Assembly (NCBI GenBank): GCA_005116955.1
Contig: SWDI01000002.1
Coordinates: forward strand, 283,508-347,507
Length of the DNA stretch: 64,000 bases
Reading direction: 5' to 3'
Source: Nitrospira sp.
Lineage (GTDB): Bacteria; Nitrospirota; Nitrospiria; Nitrospirales; Nitrospiraceae
Positions 39,912 through 49,326 of this stretch are shown here, piece by piece. Under the pieces are notes generated by a model. It was not told the DNA's origin, did not search any database, and saw nothing but the letters and a program-made list of their open reading frames with translations. The position numbers and the translations under genes are program-made. Numbering within the stretch: the first letter of the stretch is position 1; each line of letters opens with the position of its first letter.

Positions 39912-40793
39912 ATGTCGACACATTTTACAAAAGTTGTTGAACTGATGGCTGCGCTCCGCGCACAAAACGGCTGTCCGTGGGACCGGAAGCAGACTCACGA
40001 GTCACTGAAACCCTACCTCCTCGAAGAAACATACGAAGTCCTCGAGACGATCGATCAGGGCGATCAGGCCAAGCTGCGGGAAGAGCTGGGCGACGTGCTG
40101 TTACAGGTCATTTTTCACAGCCAGATAGCCGCCGAATTCGGCACCTTTACTGTGGAGGATGTACTGAACACCCTCGCCGAAAAACTTGTCCGTCGGCATC
40201 CCCACGTCTTTGGAAACGGCGACCAGACCGGCACCCTCACCAACAGCGAACAGGTCTTGAACCAATGGGAACACATCAAACGCGCCGAACGCGAGGCAGC
40301 CGGCGGCACCCAGTCCGCACTGGACGGCGTGCCGAAAACCCTGCCGGCCTTGCTGAGGGCTTACCAGACACAAGCCAGAGCCGCCCGGGTCGGATTTGAT
40401 TGGCCACACAATGCGGCAGGCCTCGAACAAATCTTTGGAAAAGTGGCGGAGGAAGTCGGCGAGTTGAAGGAGGCGCTGGCTCAGGCAGGGTCGGGGTCAG
40501 GCCCAAACCAGCCTGGCAAGCAAACCGATATTGAAGCGGAACTGGGAGATATTTTGTTCTCTCTGGTCAACCTCGCCCGCTTCGTGAAGGTTAATCCTGA
40601 AGAAGCGCTTCGCCGGTCGACCAATCGCTTCATCGATCGCTTTCATCTGGTAGAAACGCAAGCAGCGGAGAAAGGCACGTCGCTAACGGACATGACGCTC
40701 GCCGAAATGGACGAGCTATGGGATGAAGCCAAGCGACAGTTACAAAGACCACAACCGGACACCACCTCGCACGCCGGAGATCGCGCCCCATGA
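39912..40793 (+). CDS. mazG: Nucleoside triphosphate pyrophosphohydrolase MazG
   Basis: About 293 residues with two MazG domains. The first opens LRAQNGCPWDRKQTHESLKPYLLEE and holds EELGDVLLQVIFH; the second has KVAEEVGELKEAL and EAELGDILFSLVNLAR. The EExxE...ExxD magnesium sites are present in both. It removes non-canonical or excess NTPs. ATG 39888 is a longer alternative start with no better ribosome site. The stop overlaps the next gene by 4 bp. Confidence 0.94.
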   Translation: MSTHFTKVVELMAALRAQNGCPWDRKQTHESLKPYLLEETYEVLETIDQGDQAKLREELGDVLLQVIFHSQIAAEFGTFTVEDVLNTLAEKLVRRHPHVFGNGDQTGTLTNSEQVLNQWEHIKRAEREAAGGTQSALDGVPKTLPALLRAYQTQARAARVGFDWPHNAAGLEQIFGKVAEEVGELKEALAQAGSGSGPNQPGKQTDIEAELGDILFSLVNLARFVKVNPEEALRRSTNRFIDRFHLVETQAAEKGTSLTDMTLAEMDELWDEAKRQLQRPQPDTTSHAGDRAP

Positions 40794-41407
40794 CGAAGGA
40801 CGAAGGACCCTACGAAGAGGGAAAGCGTGCCGGCGCTCATCCGCTGCTCGTGGTATTCGGCATCCTTATGGGACTCTGGTTGTTCGTGGCCCTGATCGTC
40901 CCCAGTTCGAGGAACAAACAAGCCGCCGGGACTGAGGGTCCCAATGTCTCGGTCATCGAGGATCCGGAAGCCGCGCCTGTCATGTTTAAGGTCCAGACAA
41001 CGATCTTGGAGATGAACACCCTGGGCTTAATCGTTCCCTCGCAAGCGACGGATAGCCAGATTGTCGCTCTCTTGCAACGCCTCAAGCAAGCACGCCTGAA
41101 GGGCACCCTCGGTGAATTGCTTCCCTCGACCACACCCGGCCACAAATTGGGTGATCACACCATTGCCGATATCTACATCTTTTCAGACAAGCAACTCACG
41201 GAAGCAGATACGATCCGTACGCTGACACGAGGGGCCCATGCACCCGGGACGCTTTACCCGAATGGCGTTCCATTCGAGGTGGCCATGGAGCAAGTTCGTG
41301 GCTACTACCGTATCGACTTGAATGATACCGGCAGCCCGGACAAGGGATCCCTTGGTTTCGCCGACGAATCAGGTGTCCATTCAAAACACTATAAAAGAAT
41401 TTTTTGA
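40790..41407 (+). CDS. Membrane-anchored unknown protein
   Basis: 205 residues, not recognised. A single membrane helix (about 18-40) follows a charged N-terminus. The rest is soluble, with repeated conserved-looking turns (LGLIVPSQATDSQIVALLQRL) that could bind a partner. It overlaps mazG by 4 bp (ATGA), so it is co-translated. Whether it acts in nucleotide clean-up is unknown. Confidence 0.7.
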   Translation: MTKDEGPYEEGKRAGAHPLLVVFGILMGLWLFVALIVPSSRNKQAAGTEGPNVSVIEDPEAAPVMFKVQTTILEMNTLGLIVPSQATDSQIVALLQRLKQARLKGTLGELLPSTTPGHKLGDHTIADIYIFSDKQLTEADTIRTLTRGAHAPGTLYPNGVPFEVAMEQVRGYYRIDLNDTGSPDKGSLGFADESGVHSKHYKRIF

Positions 41408-41439
41408 CGGATCGGGTCGGTACCCTTTCCCTCAAAGCG

Positions 41440-41856
41440 TCAGATCCCGATGCGTCTCCTCACTTCTTCCCGGACAGCCGATTGATCCGCTGCAAACAAT
41501 GCCTCTACCTTCGGGAACAGATGGGCCAGTGGCCCGATAAATGGCTCCAGCAGCATGTCACGTCGTTCCGTCAACATGCCCTCCCCGTCAGCCACCTGCA
41601 TCTTCCAGCTCGCAATCGTTTTGGAGAGGATGTTGCTCATCATCAATTGCTGGCCGGGCGAGCCAACAGCCATTCCGACGAGACGACGCTTCAACACCTC
41701 CAGTTCATCCGGTATGGAGACCTTCACACGCACGCCATGTGGCGTCGCCCAGGTAGATCGTTGAATTGAATAGTCGAAGGAAAAGACCTGCTCTCGCGGC
41801 TCACGAAACGGACCGTTGATGTCTACGATGGCAAAGGGGTTATCAGTTGACGACAT
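41440..41856 (-). CDS. Unknown protein
   Basis: 138 residues, soluble, not recognised. It begins with a beta-type segment (NPFAIVDINGPFREPREQVFSFDY) and ends in an amphipathic charged helix. A GAGGAAAG ribosome site supports ATG 41856. It is convergent with the membrane-anchored gene and divergent from a Sel1 gene by 252 bp in which I see no other gene. Confidence 0.62.
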   Translation of the reverse strand: MSSTDNPFAIVDINGPFREPREQVFSFDYSIQRSTWATPHGVRVKVSIPDELEVLKRRLVGMAVGSPGQQLMMSNILSKTIASWKMQVADGEGMLTERRDMLLEPFIGPLAHLFPKVEALFAADQSAVREEVRRRIGI

Positions 41857-42108
41857 GATTCGCTCGCTTTCCTCGGTGACAATGACACCCTCTCTCGCCT
41901 GTACTATAAGAGCTTGAAGTTAGAGAGGACAAGAGGCTATCTATAGAGGGGCAGCGTACGAGATACAAGGCACAGGGCTGCAGCGGTTCGACACAGCAAG
42001 CAGGTCTTTGCGGCTCCTCCGCTACGACGGCAGTGGTGGAGACCAGAGCACGAGACAGCGTCCTGACACACTGATATACTCCGACCAAGGATTCCCTCGG
42101 GAGAAGGC

Positions 42109-43128
42109 ATGGCCAAGAAAGGCTATCCTGGACTCGTTCTAGTGCCACCCAGCGATCGAACGATCCTGAGGCGTCGACTACTCCTTTGTGCGTTGTTCAT
42201 TATCGCGCTCGTCTGGGGTGCGTCGACACTAGGTGTATGGCCACTGGTCTCCGACGATAGGGCGAACTGTCAACCAGACGCCGCACAGGAAGGCTCGAAT
42301 GGCCTTGCTGAAAAATGTGGCCAACCACAATCAGCAACGGAACCGTTACCAAATCAGAACGAGTTCAGCCTGACGCCCGTCTCACAGGCTGAAGGCCCGG
42401 CTGAATCTAACAATCCTCCACCTTCCCCTCCCCTTGATCCAGATCAGCACACGCCCCCCAGCACACACAGCCAAGACTCAACACCTCAATCCTCGGAGCC
42501 GGCCGACCGCCCAGCTGACCACAGCGCAGTATCTCCAACTAACGAAAAAATAACATCACATATGCAGGCCTCCGAACCAGCACATAACCAGAATCGCAAT
42601 GTTCACGTAGCCGATCGACTCACGCCACAACACCATCAGAGCCAAAACTCAACACCCAAGTCCTCCGAGCTCATTAACCATCCCATTGACCTCAATATCG
42701 CATCATCAGCTAACAAACAATCGATATTAAGTTCATCAACCTCAAGACCCTTTCAAGAGTCAGACATCGATGCTCGCCTAGCCGAACAGGGCGATGCATT
42801 TGCCCAGTATCGCCTCGGCCGCTATTACGCACAGCGTGATGGGCGAAAGGCTTCAGAGTCAGTCAGCTGGTACAAGAAAGCGTCTCCAGGTCTGCACCGC
42901 CTGGCGGAAACCGGCAATGGACAAGCCATGTATGTTCTCGGGGTGATGTACGCCTATGGACGCGGAGTACCAAGAAGTACTGATGAGGCTCGCCGATGGC
43001 TAACCATGGCAGTCGAACACAAGATTACGGCGGCTCAGCCACTTCTCGCGAAACTGGCAATGCAACCTCATGGCAATCCCAGTCCGAAAGCACCCGCACA
43101 GGCAAAACACCTCAAGCTACAGAACTGA
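42109..43128 (+). CDS. Membrane-anchored Sel1-repeat protein
   Basis: 339 residues. One membrane helix (about 23-43), a long low-complexity linker rich in Ser, Pro, Gln and Thr (about 50-215) containing two imperfect repeats (HSQDSTPQSSEPADRPAD and HQSQNSTPKSSELINHPID), then two Sel1 repeats (AFAQYRLGRYYAQRDG, GQAMYVLGVMYAYGRGVP). The linker probably spans part of the periplasm. It is the third Sel1 protein in the window and the only one anchored by a helix rather than lipid. Confidence 0.82.
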   Translation: MAKKGYPGLVLVPPSDRTILRRRLLLCALFIIALVWGASTLGVWPLVSDDRANCQPDAAQEGSNGLAEKCGQPQSATEPLPNQNEFSLTPVSQAEGPAESNNPPPSPPLDPDQHTPPSTHSQDSTPQSSEPADRPADHSAVSPTNEKITSHMQASEPAHNQNRNVHVADRLTPQHHQSQNSTPKSSELINHPIDLNIASSANKQSILSSSTSRPFQESDIDARLAEQGDAFAQYRLGRYYAQRDGRKASESVSWYKKASPGLHRLAETGNGQAMYVLGVMYAYGRGVPRSTDEARRWLTMAVEHKITAAQPLLAKLAMQPHGNPSPKAPAQAKHLKLQN

Positions 43129-43191
43129 AGCAATCTGGCCGCTCTCCGATATTGCGCCGATTGATACAATCCCATAAAGTACATCCCTACT

Positions 43192-43920
43192 ATGGTTAAT
43201 CTTACGCGCCTCAAGACGAAAACACCGAGTCCGTACAAGCTCACACACATCGAGACGGACACTCACGACACAAAGACCTTCCGTTTCGAGCTACCAGCCG
43301 ACGCCACGCTGGACATGCTACCCGGTGACTTTCTGTACGTCCATGCCACGATTAACGGCAAGCAAGTGAAGCGGGCCTATACGCCATCGTCGCTGCCCGG
43401 TACGACGGGGTTCTTCGACCTGACGGTCAAGCGCTATGAGGCTGGTTCAGTCTCGAAGTACCTTCATGATCAGTGGATCGGCGAGACGGTGCTGATGAGC
43501 GGGCCGAACACCGGCGGTCATTGGGTGGATAGCATGGCCACACGCGTAGGATTCGTCGCCGGAGGCACCGGCATTACGCCGATGATCTCCATCATTCGTT
43601 GGATTCTAACCAAGAAAATCGATGCGGAGCTATTTCTGATCGTTGCCAATAAAACAGAAGCGGACATCATCTTCCGACAAGAGTGGGAACAAAACGTCCA
43701 AGAACATCCCAACTTTCATTGCCATCACGTCTTGGAACAACCACCTCCTGGATGGTCCGGCAGCATAGGACGAATTACACCGGACATTCTGCGACACCAC
43801 CTTCCTGCTGCCGATGCCGGCACCTGTATCTTCCTCTGCGGCCCCCCTCCGATGGTCGATGCTCTGGAAACAACGCTGAAGGGACTTGGGTATCCTGAGC
43901 AGGCCATTATCCTCCCATAA
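43192..43920 (+). CDS. FAD-binding ferredoxin/flavodoxin reductase-like oxidoreductase
   Basis: 242 residues, a bare FAD/NAD(P) reductase module with no ferredoxin or haem domain. The FAD motif VKRAYTPSSLPG (near residue 60), the NAD(P) motif GGTGITPM (about 123) and the C-terminal CGPPPMVDAL (about 213) define the ferredoxin-NADP reductase / cytochrome b5 reductase family. Partner carrier unknown. It stands convergent with the haem operon, 50 bp away. Confidence 0.92.
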   Translation: MVNLTRLKTKTPSPYKLTHIETDTHDTKTFRFELPADATLDMLPGDFLYVHATINGKQVKRAYTPSSLPGTTGFFDLTVKRYEAGSVSKYLHDQWIGETVLMSGPNTGGHWVDSMATRVGFVAGGTGITPMISIIRWILTKKIDAELFLIVANKTEADIIFRQEWEQNVQEHPNFHCHHVLEQPPPGWSGSIGRITPDILRHHLPAADAGTCIFLCGPPPMVDALETTLKGLGYPEQAIILP

Positions 43921-43969
43921 AGGCCCTCGATCGACTGCAAAGAGGCCGTTTCCCCTTCCTTCCCCCTCC

Positions 43970-45448
43970 TCATAAACCCTCACTGATAGCGGATCGCCCA
44001 GATAGACTCTTGCCACCTACAAGATCCTGCACAACGCGTTCAGCCGCCAACGCCCCATCACGGATACAGTCTGGAATGCCGACCCCGCGATAGCCGGCCC
44101 CTGTGAGGATCAACCCTGGATAGCGACTCACTGCGGTATCAAGCTGGGCCAATCGGTCCAGGTGACCAATTGTGTACTGCGGCATCCCCTTCCACCATCG
44201 ATTCACCTCCGTGAAAATTGGTTCCACACTGATGCCGCATACGGCAGCGAGTTCTTCTCTGACTTTGGCTACCAGCGTCTCGTCATCCAACTGAAGAATG
44301 TCTTCCCGGCCTACGCCACCGACATAGCATCGCACCAACAGCTGATCCACCGGAGCGCGATGCGGCCACTTCAGCGACGTCCAGGTTGCGGCAATCACAT
44401 CACGCTGCTCTGTTCGTGGAATGATAAATCCGAATCCTTCAATGGCACTCGTCAGCGTCCGTGGAAACGCCATCGCAATGGTGGCAGTTGATGCATAGGG
44501 AATCATGTTCAATAGTCCACCGGCAATCGGTGTCAATGGACGCACCAGTTCCGCCGACACATACGCCGGTGTGGCAAGAACCACGCTATCCGCAGAAAGT
44601 GCCGATCCATCCTCCATGATCAGGTCGTACATCCACCGTCCTAACTCATGAGATCTCACTCTCAGCGCGTCGACCCGGCACCCTAATCTAAGTTCCACGC
44701 CCTGCTGCGCCAATCGACTCGTCAGAGCCGTAACCAAATCGCTGAGACCATTCTTTAAGCTGACAAACATCGTACGCCCTGGTTGGGTATTCGAAACCAA
44801 CGAGGCGGCTTTCTTGGCAGCCATCATGCCGCGAACAACGCTGCCGTACTGCTGTTCGAGCTCAAAGAACCGTGGAAACGTAGCCCTCAGACTCATGTGC
44901 TCGGCGTCCCCCGCGTAGATCCCGGCCATGAGCGGCTCCAATACCCGCTCAAATGCCTGAACACCGAACCGACGGCGAAGAAACGCAGCCAACGGCTCAT
45001 CTTCTCTGGAAGAACCAGGTGGAACGGCGAATTCGAGTCCCATCCGAACCAGCCCAGACCAGCTCAATAGTCCGCTGTGAAGGAACGACCCCAATTGTTT
45101 TGGGACGAATGACAACAGGCCCTCAGGTAGGTCATGAAGGCGACCTCTGTACAGAACACAGGCCTTCTTGCCCGTCTGATTGGTATTGATGAGCTGATCG
45201 GAAAGGCCGAGCTTCGTACAAAAATCCAGACCGGCCTGCTTTTGGGACAGGAATGAGTCCGGTCCGGCTTCGGTCACAATCTCGCCAACTCGATGCGTGA
45301 CGATCTTCCCTCCCCAGGACGATCCGGATTCAAGGATCGTGCAGCGGAGGGCCAGACCGGCCTTTGTCGCCTGCTCTTGGAGTGAAAATGCAGTAGCCAG
45401 GCCGGAAATGCCCCCACCGACGATCACGACTGTACGCGATCGAGTCAC
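43970..45448 (-). CDS. hemY: Protoporphyrinogen/coproporphyrinogen oxidase, HemY type
   Basis: 492 residues. A flavin amine-oxidase fold with the N-terminal dinucleotide motif VVIVGGGISGLATAFSL, the PPO signature FGVQAFERVLEPLMAGIYAG near residue 145, and the C-terminal GLILTGAGYRGVGIPDC. It oxidises protoporphyrinogen IX, or coproporphyrinogen III in the coproporphyrin-dependent pathway. The start overlaps the hemH stop by 4 bp. Gene order hemE-hemH-hemY matches the Bacillus arrangement (hemG is a common alternative symbol for this enzyme). Confidence 0.92.
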   Translation of the reverse strand: MTRSRTVVIVGGGISGLATAFSLQEQATKAGLALRCTILESGSSWGGKIVTHRVGEIVTEAGPDSFLSQKQAGLDFCTKLGLSDQLINTNQTGKKACVLYRGRLHDLPEGLLSFVPKQLGSFLHSGLLSWSGLVRMGLEFAVPPGSSREDEPLAAFLRRRFGVQAFERVLEPLMAGIYAGDAEHMSLRATFPRFFELEQQYGSVVRGMMAAKKAASLVSNTQPGRTMFVSLKNGLSDLVTALTSRLAQQGVELRLGCRVDALRVRSHELGRWMYDLIMEDGSALSADSVVLATPAYVSAELVRPLTPIAGGLLNMIPYASTATIAMAFPRTLTSAIEGFGFIIPRTEQRDVIAATWTSLKWPHRAPVDQLLVRCYVGGVGREDILQLDDETLVAKVREELAAVCGISVEPIFTEVNRWWKGMPQYTIGHLDRLAQLDTAVSRYPGLILTGAGYRGVGIPDCIRDGALAAERVVQDLVGGKSLSGRSAISEGL

Positions 45449-46395
45449 GACTGAATAGGGAGCGAAGATTCGTGTGCAGCCAAGACGTCGCGTAACGTCT
45501 CAATGAGTGGAAGAGAGTCGTTCAGCATGGGCATGCGCTCGAGGTGTAGGCCTCTGTTCGTCGCCAGCTGCTTGAGTTCGATGTCGATGTCAAAGAGCGT
45601 TTCCACATGGTCGCAGATAAAGCCGATAGGCGCCACTAGCACATACCGGTGTCCCGCCAGCTGGATGGTTTCCGACATTGATTCCACGGTGGGTCCAAGC
45701 CAGGGTTCGTTCGATCGTCCCTGACTTTGATAGGCAAAGTAAGTCGGTCGGTTCCCCAACTGTTGCGTGACCGCCTCGACCGTGCCTTTGACCTCGTCAG
45801 GATAGGGATCCTTCATGGCCACGATTCGTTCCGGCAGACTATGTGCGGTAAACAGTACCGGCACGGTTGCTCGCACATCGGCAGGAAACTTCTGAAGACC
45901 TTGCTGGATACTCTCAACCAGAGCCGCAATCAGTTTAGGATGTTGGTTCCAACTCCCAAGATAGGTGACAGGGGTACCGTCCTCCAACCCAACACGAGCC
46001 TCTTCGACCTTCTTCCGATAGGCGCCCGTACTCAGTGAGGACTGTTGCGGCGCCATACAAACCCCGATGATCTGTTCCGGCGAGGACTTCAGCAGTTCGG
46101 CGTACGTTTCTTTAATAAAAGGATGCCAATGCCGCAACCCAACATACACTCGGTATCGGCCAGTGCTCGAACTATTCAGCTGTTGTTCTAGTTTCTTTGC
46201 CACTTCGTGGGTAATACCGACAGCAGGCGATTTCCCACCTGTGGCTCGATACCGTTCACGAATCTCTTCGACCAACTCAGGGGGCGTCGGTCGGCCACCA
46301 CGAACATCGAGCAAAAACGGCTCGACGTTCTCCAGACAATCGGGCCCACCCATCGCCATGAGGAGAATTGCCGTGGGATGCTTCGTCGTCGCCAT
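45445..46395 (-). CDS. hemH: Ferrochelatase
   Basis: 316 residues. It inserts iron into protoporphyrin IX (or coproporphyrin III in the alternative pathway). Motifs seen: AILLMAMGGPDCLENVEPFL at the N-terminus, FTAHSLPERIV with the metal-binding His, and the conserved APIGFICDHVETLFDIDIE with its His-Glu pair. ATG 46395 is preferred because AAGGA lies 6 bp upstream; a GTG ten codons earlier is weaker. It is the middle gene of hemE-hemH-hemY. Confidence 0.94.
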   Translation of the reverse strand: MATTKHPTAILLMAMGGPDCLENVEPFLLDVRGGRPTPPELVEEIRERYRATGGKSPAVGITHEVAKKLEQQLNSSSTGRYRVYVGLRHWHPFIKETYAELLKSSPEQIIGVCMAPQQSSLSTGAYRKKVEEARVGLEDGTPVTYLGSWNQHPKLIAALVESIQQGLQKFPADVRATVPVLFTAHSLPERIVAMKDPYPDEVKGTVEAVTQQLGNRPTYFAYQSQGRSNEPWLGPTVESMSETIQLAGHRYVLVAPIGFICDHVETLFDIDIELKQLATNRGLHLERMPMLNDSLPLIETLRDVLAAHESSLPIQS

Positions 46396-46475
46396 ACCAG
46401 TCCTTATGAATTCATCAACCGTCACTTGCGACTCAGAGGCCGCTGTCGCCCTCTGTGCAAATCGATTGAAACACG

Positions 46476-47501
46476 CTAGCGTTGACTAAGTTTGTGCACC
46501 ATATCGATCGTGGCAGCGACATGGTCAACGGGTGTCGTGGGCAGGATGCCGTGACCGAGGTTGAAAATGTGCCCGAGGCGTCCCCCGGCTCGTCGCAAGA
46601 TATCTTCGACACGACGTTCGATTTCGTGGAGCGGTGCAAATAGGACGAGCGGGTCCAGGTTGCCCTGGACGGCGCGATCATGCCCAACCATCGACCAAGC
46701 CTCGTCCAAATGAACCCGCCAGTCGATCCCGATCACATCGCCACCTGCCTCGCGCATCTGCCCAAGAATAGCCGTCGTGCCGGTGCCGAAATGAATCATT
46801 GGCACACCTTCCCGCTTGAGCCCATCAAAAATCCGCTGGACGTGCGGCTTCACATATTCAGCATAATCACCCGCCGAGAGACAGCCGACCCAACTATCGA
46901 AGAGCTGAATCGCTTGAGCTCCCGCCTTGATCTGTCGCCGGAGATATCCAGTGAGCACCGACACAAATTTGTCCATAAGGCGATGCCAGGCTGTCGGATC
47001 ACCATACATCATCTGCTTGGTGTGCAGATAGTTGCGAGACCCGCCGCCTTCGATTGCATAGCTCGCCAGCGTAAACGGCGCACCGGCAAAGCCAATTAGC
47101 GGCACCCGCCCATTCAGAGCCCGTCGCGTTTGGCGAATCGCTTCGGCCACATAGTCGAGTTCATCGCCGTCGATGACTTTCAGTCGATCCACAGCCGCTC
47201 GGTCTCGAACCGGATTGTGGATGACAGGTCCTTCGCCCTCCGCAAATTCCAGGTTGAGCCCCATCGGTTCCAACGGGAGCAGAATGTCGGCGAAAATGAT
47301 TGCCGCATCCAAAGGGAATCGATCGATAGGCTGAAGAGTGACTTGGGCGGCCAACTCAGGCGTCTTACACATCTCGAGAATGGAATGTTTTGCACGCAGC
47401 GTTCGGTACTCGGACATGTAGCGTCCGGCCTGGCGCATAAACCACACAGGTGTGCAATCGACAGGTTCGCGGCGACAGGCTTTGAGAAATCGTTCATTCA
47501 T
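46476..47501 (-). CDS. hemE: Uroporphyrinogen decarboxylase
   Basis: 341 residues, full length. It decarboxylates uroporphyrinogen III to coproporphyrinogen III. The N-terminal PVWFMRQAGRYMSEYR signature and the GFAGAPFTLASYAIEGG motif are intact, as are the substrate-contacting Asp in FADILLPLEP and the late NLGHGILPTTP. It is the first gene of the haem operon, 80 bp before hemH. No promoter motif of note lies upstream on the minus strand. Confidence 0.97.
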   Translation of the reverse strand: MNERFLKACRREPVDCTPVWFMRQAGRYMSEYRTLRAKHSILEMCKTPELAAQVTLQPIDRFPLDAAIIFADILLPLEPMGLNLEFAEGEGPVIHNPVRDRAAVDRLKVIDGDELDYVAEAIRQTRRALNGRVPLIGFAGAPFTLASYAIEGGGSRNYLHTKQMMYGDPTAWHRLMDKFVSVLTGYLRRQIKAGAQAIQLFDSWVGCLSAGDYAEYVKPHVQRIFDGLKREGVPMIHFGTGTTAILGQMREAGGDVIGIDWRVHLDEAWSMVGHDRAVQGNLDPLVLFAPLHEIERRVEDILRRAGGRLGHIFNLGHGILPTTPVDHVAATIDMVHKLSQR

Positions 47502-47644
47502 AGTGGAGGCATTTTAGAGAGGCACGAGGAGCGCTGTCAAACAGACACGTGCATCTCCACTTTTTCCTGAAGACTTGTCCAAATGAGTAGACAGCGATCA
47601 CCAGTCCGGTACAATCAATCCGACGGAAAACAGGCAAAATCAGA

Positions 47645-47674
47645 TTTCACTTTCATGACGCTCTTATGTATAAT
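47645..47674 (+). promoter_or_regulatory. Promoter of the desaturase gene
   Basis: TTTCAC (47645-47650) and TATAAT (47669-47674) are 18 bp apart. The start codon is about 105 bp downstream, leaving a leader of about 100 nt in which no clear structure was found. Confidence 0.55.
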
Positions 47675-47780
47675 GACTCTCTAACCTATTCAGGACGATC
47701 AATCAGCTTAATTGGGACCCCGGCTCCCTGTCTCCCACCACAGTGACGTTGCCGATCCCCCGACCTACGAGGAGAATTGT

Positions 47781-48836
47781 ATGTCCGACGCGCAATCGCT
47801 TCACTCGACCAAAGCCCCAGATGCCTGGTATTCCGTTCTGCGCTGGTTTGATTCCTGGGCGGGCCTTGAGCACACGAAAGTAGAGGGGCCACCCAAGGTA
47901 GACTGGATTCGCAGCATTCCCTTCCTTGCCGTACATCTGATGTGTTTGGGAGTCATCTGGGTAGGCTGGAGTTGGACCGCTGTGGCTATCGCGGTCGCCT
48001 TCTATTACGTCCGCATGTTTGCCATCACCGGCTGGTACCATCGCTATTTCTCGCATCGCACGTTCAAGACCTCCCGGACCGTCCAGTTTCTCTTTGCCCT
48101 ATTGGGGGGGACCTGCGCACAACGTGGCCCCTTGTGGTGGGCCGGCCATCATCGCCATCACCACATCGCGTCTGATACACCGGAGGATGTGCATTCCCCA
48201 CGCCAGGGAGGATTTCTCTGGTCCCACATGGGCTGGATTATGTCGCAGACGTTTTATGCACCGCGCCTCAAAAGCATTACTGATTTCGCAAAGTTTCCGG
48301 AGCTGCGGTTTCTCGACCGGTTTGATGTTCTGATGCCGACCATTGCGGGGTTTGGGATGTTCGGTCTCGGTCAATTGCTGGAAGCCTACGCACCCGGACT
48401 CGGCACAAATGGCCCTCAGATGCTGATTTGGGGATTTTTCATCTCGACCGTCGCACTGGTTCACGGGACCTGCACGATCAATTCCCTCTCCCATGTGTAT
48501 GGGTCACAGCGCTATGTCACCGGCGACGACAGCCGAAATAACTTCATTCTGGCCATGATTACCATGGGAGAAGGCTGGCACAACAACCACCACTACTATC
48601 CGGCTTCGACCAGACAAGGCTTTTACTGGTGGGAAATCGACATGACCTACTACTGCCTCAAGGGGCTTGAGTGGATGGGGTTGGTCTGGGATATCCGCGG
48701 TGTCCCGGACTATGTGCGTGAAGGAAAAACCAAACAGGATTCTGACCGCAGCGTGCTCAAAAAGAGGATCGACGCAGCCGTGAAAGCCACGGAGCTTCCA
48801 GACCCTCAGCCTGAACTTGAGCTGACCCCTCGCTAG
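47781..48836 (+). CDS. Acyl-CoA / fatty-acid delta-9-type desaturase
   Basis: 351 residues. The three histidine boxes of membrane desaturases are present: HRYFSH, HHRHHH and HNNHH. Four hydrophobic helices (about 38-75 and 170-210) flank them. It introduces a double bond into a fatty acyl chain at the membrane using di-iron and an electron donor. ATG 47781 follows a GAGGAG ribosome site and is chosen over longer readings. It overlaps the convergent unknown gene by 4 bp. Confidence 0.93.
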   Translation: MSDAQSLHSTKAPDAWYSVLRWFDSWAGLEHTKVEGPPKVDWIRSIPFLAVHLMCLGVIWVGWSWTAVAIAVAFYYVRMFAITGWYHRYFSHRTFKTSRTVQFLFALLGGTCAQRGPLWWAGHHRHHHIASDTPEDVHSPRQGGFLWSHMGWIMSQTFYAPRLKSITDFAKFPELRFLDRFDVLMPTIAGFGMFGLGQLLEAYAPGLGTNGPQMLIWGFFISTVALVHGTCTINSLSHVYGSQRYVTGDDSRNNFILAMITMGEGWHNNHHYYPASTRQGFYWWEIDMTYYCLKGLEWMGLVWDIRGVPDYVREGKTKQDSDRSVLKKRIDAAVKATELPDPQPELELTPR

Positions 48837-49303
48837 ACCAAGTCGGCACTGTCACTAGACCTTGGCTGATCAGACCTGTGATCAGCTAAGGTCTTTCGAA
48901 TTCGTTGACTTTCTCCATCAATTGCCTTTCGCTCCTCATCGGATAACACCCACGCCTCACCAGCGCTCAGCTCGAAACGATAGTGGTCCTTTCTGAGCGT
49001 AAACCACTCGACGTAAGGATGCGGCTCCAGATTGGGGTGTGGATCCAGCGAAATGAGATTCACCGTTCCAACCTGCGGATTCGCCATGTCGCCGATGACC
49101 TGTCCAGCCATATCGTCATCTTCAAACCGATTATTGCGGAATCGAATCACCTCTCCTGCAATATCCGGCTTAAAATTGCCACGCAAATAAAAATCCACCG
49201 GCCCGATCACGGCAAAGACAACTTGACCCACAACCGTCCCTTCAACGCGGTTATCTAAAAATCCTTCGCGAACCCACCGTCCATTCCCAAATTTTTGCGC
49301 CAT
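48833..49303 (-). CDS. Unknown protein
   Basis: 156 residues, not recognised. A compact beta-rich soluble domain: GNGRWVREGFLDNRVEGTVVGQVVF, then DFYLRGNFKPDIAGEVIRFRN and DMAGQVIGDMANPQVGTVNLISL, suggesting repeated strands. The last 25 residues are charged and polar. AAGGAGAAG precedes ATG 49303. Its 3' end contains the 38-bp hairpin at 48857-48894, so coding and termination overlap here. Confidence 0.72.
   Translation of the reverse strand: MAQKFGNGRWVREGFLDNRVEGTVVGQVVFAVIGPVDFYLRGNFKPDIAGEVIRFRNNRFEDDDMAGQVIGDMANPQVGTVNLISLDPHPNLEPHPYVEWFTLRKDHYRFELSAGEAWVLSDEERKAIDGESQRIRKTLADHRSDQPRSSDSADLV
48857..48894. terminator. Hairpin terminator inside convergent coding ends
   Basis: AGACCTTGGCTGATCA pairs with TGATCAGCTAAGGTCT (one mismatch) around a 6-base loop, 21 bp after the desaturase stop. 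Only three T follow. It lies in the coding end of the convergent gene and could terminate the desaturase transcript. Confidence 0.55.
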
Positions 49304-49326
49304 ATAACTTCTCCTTATACAAACGA

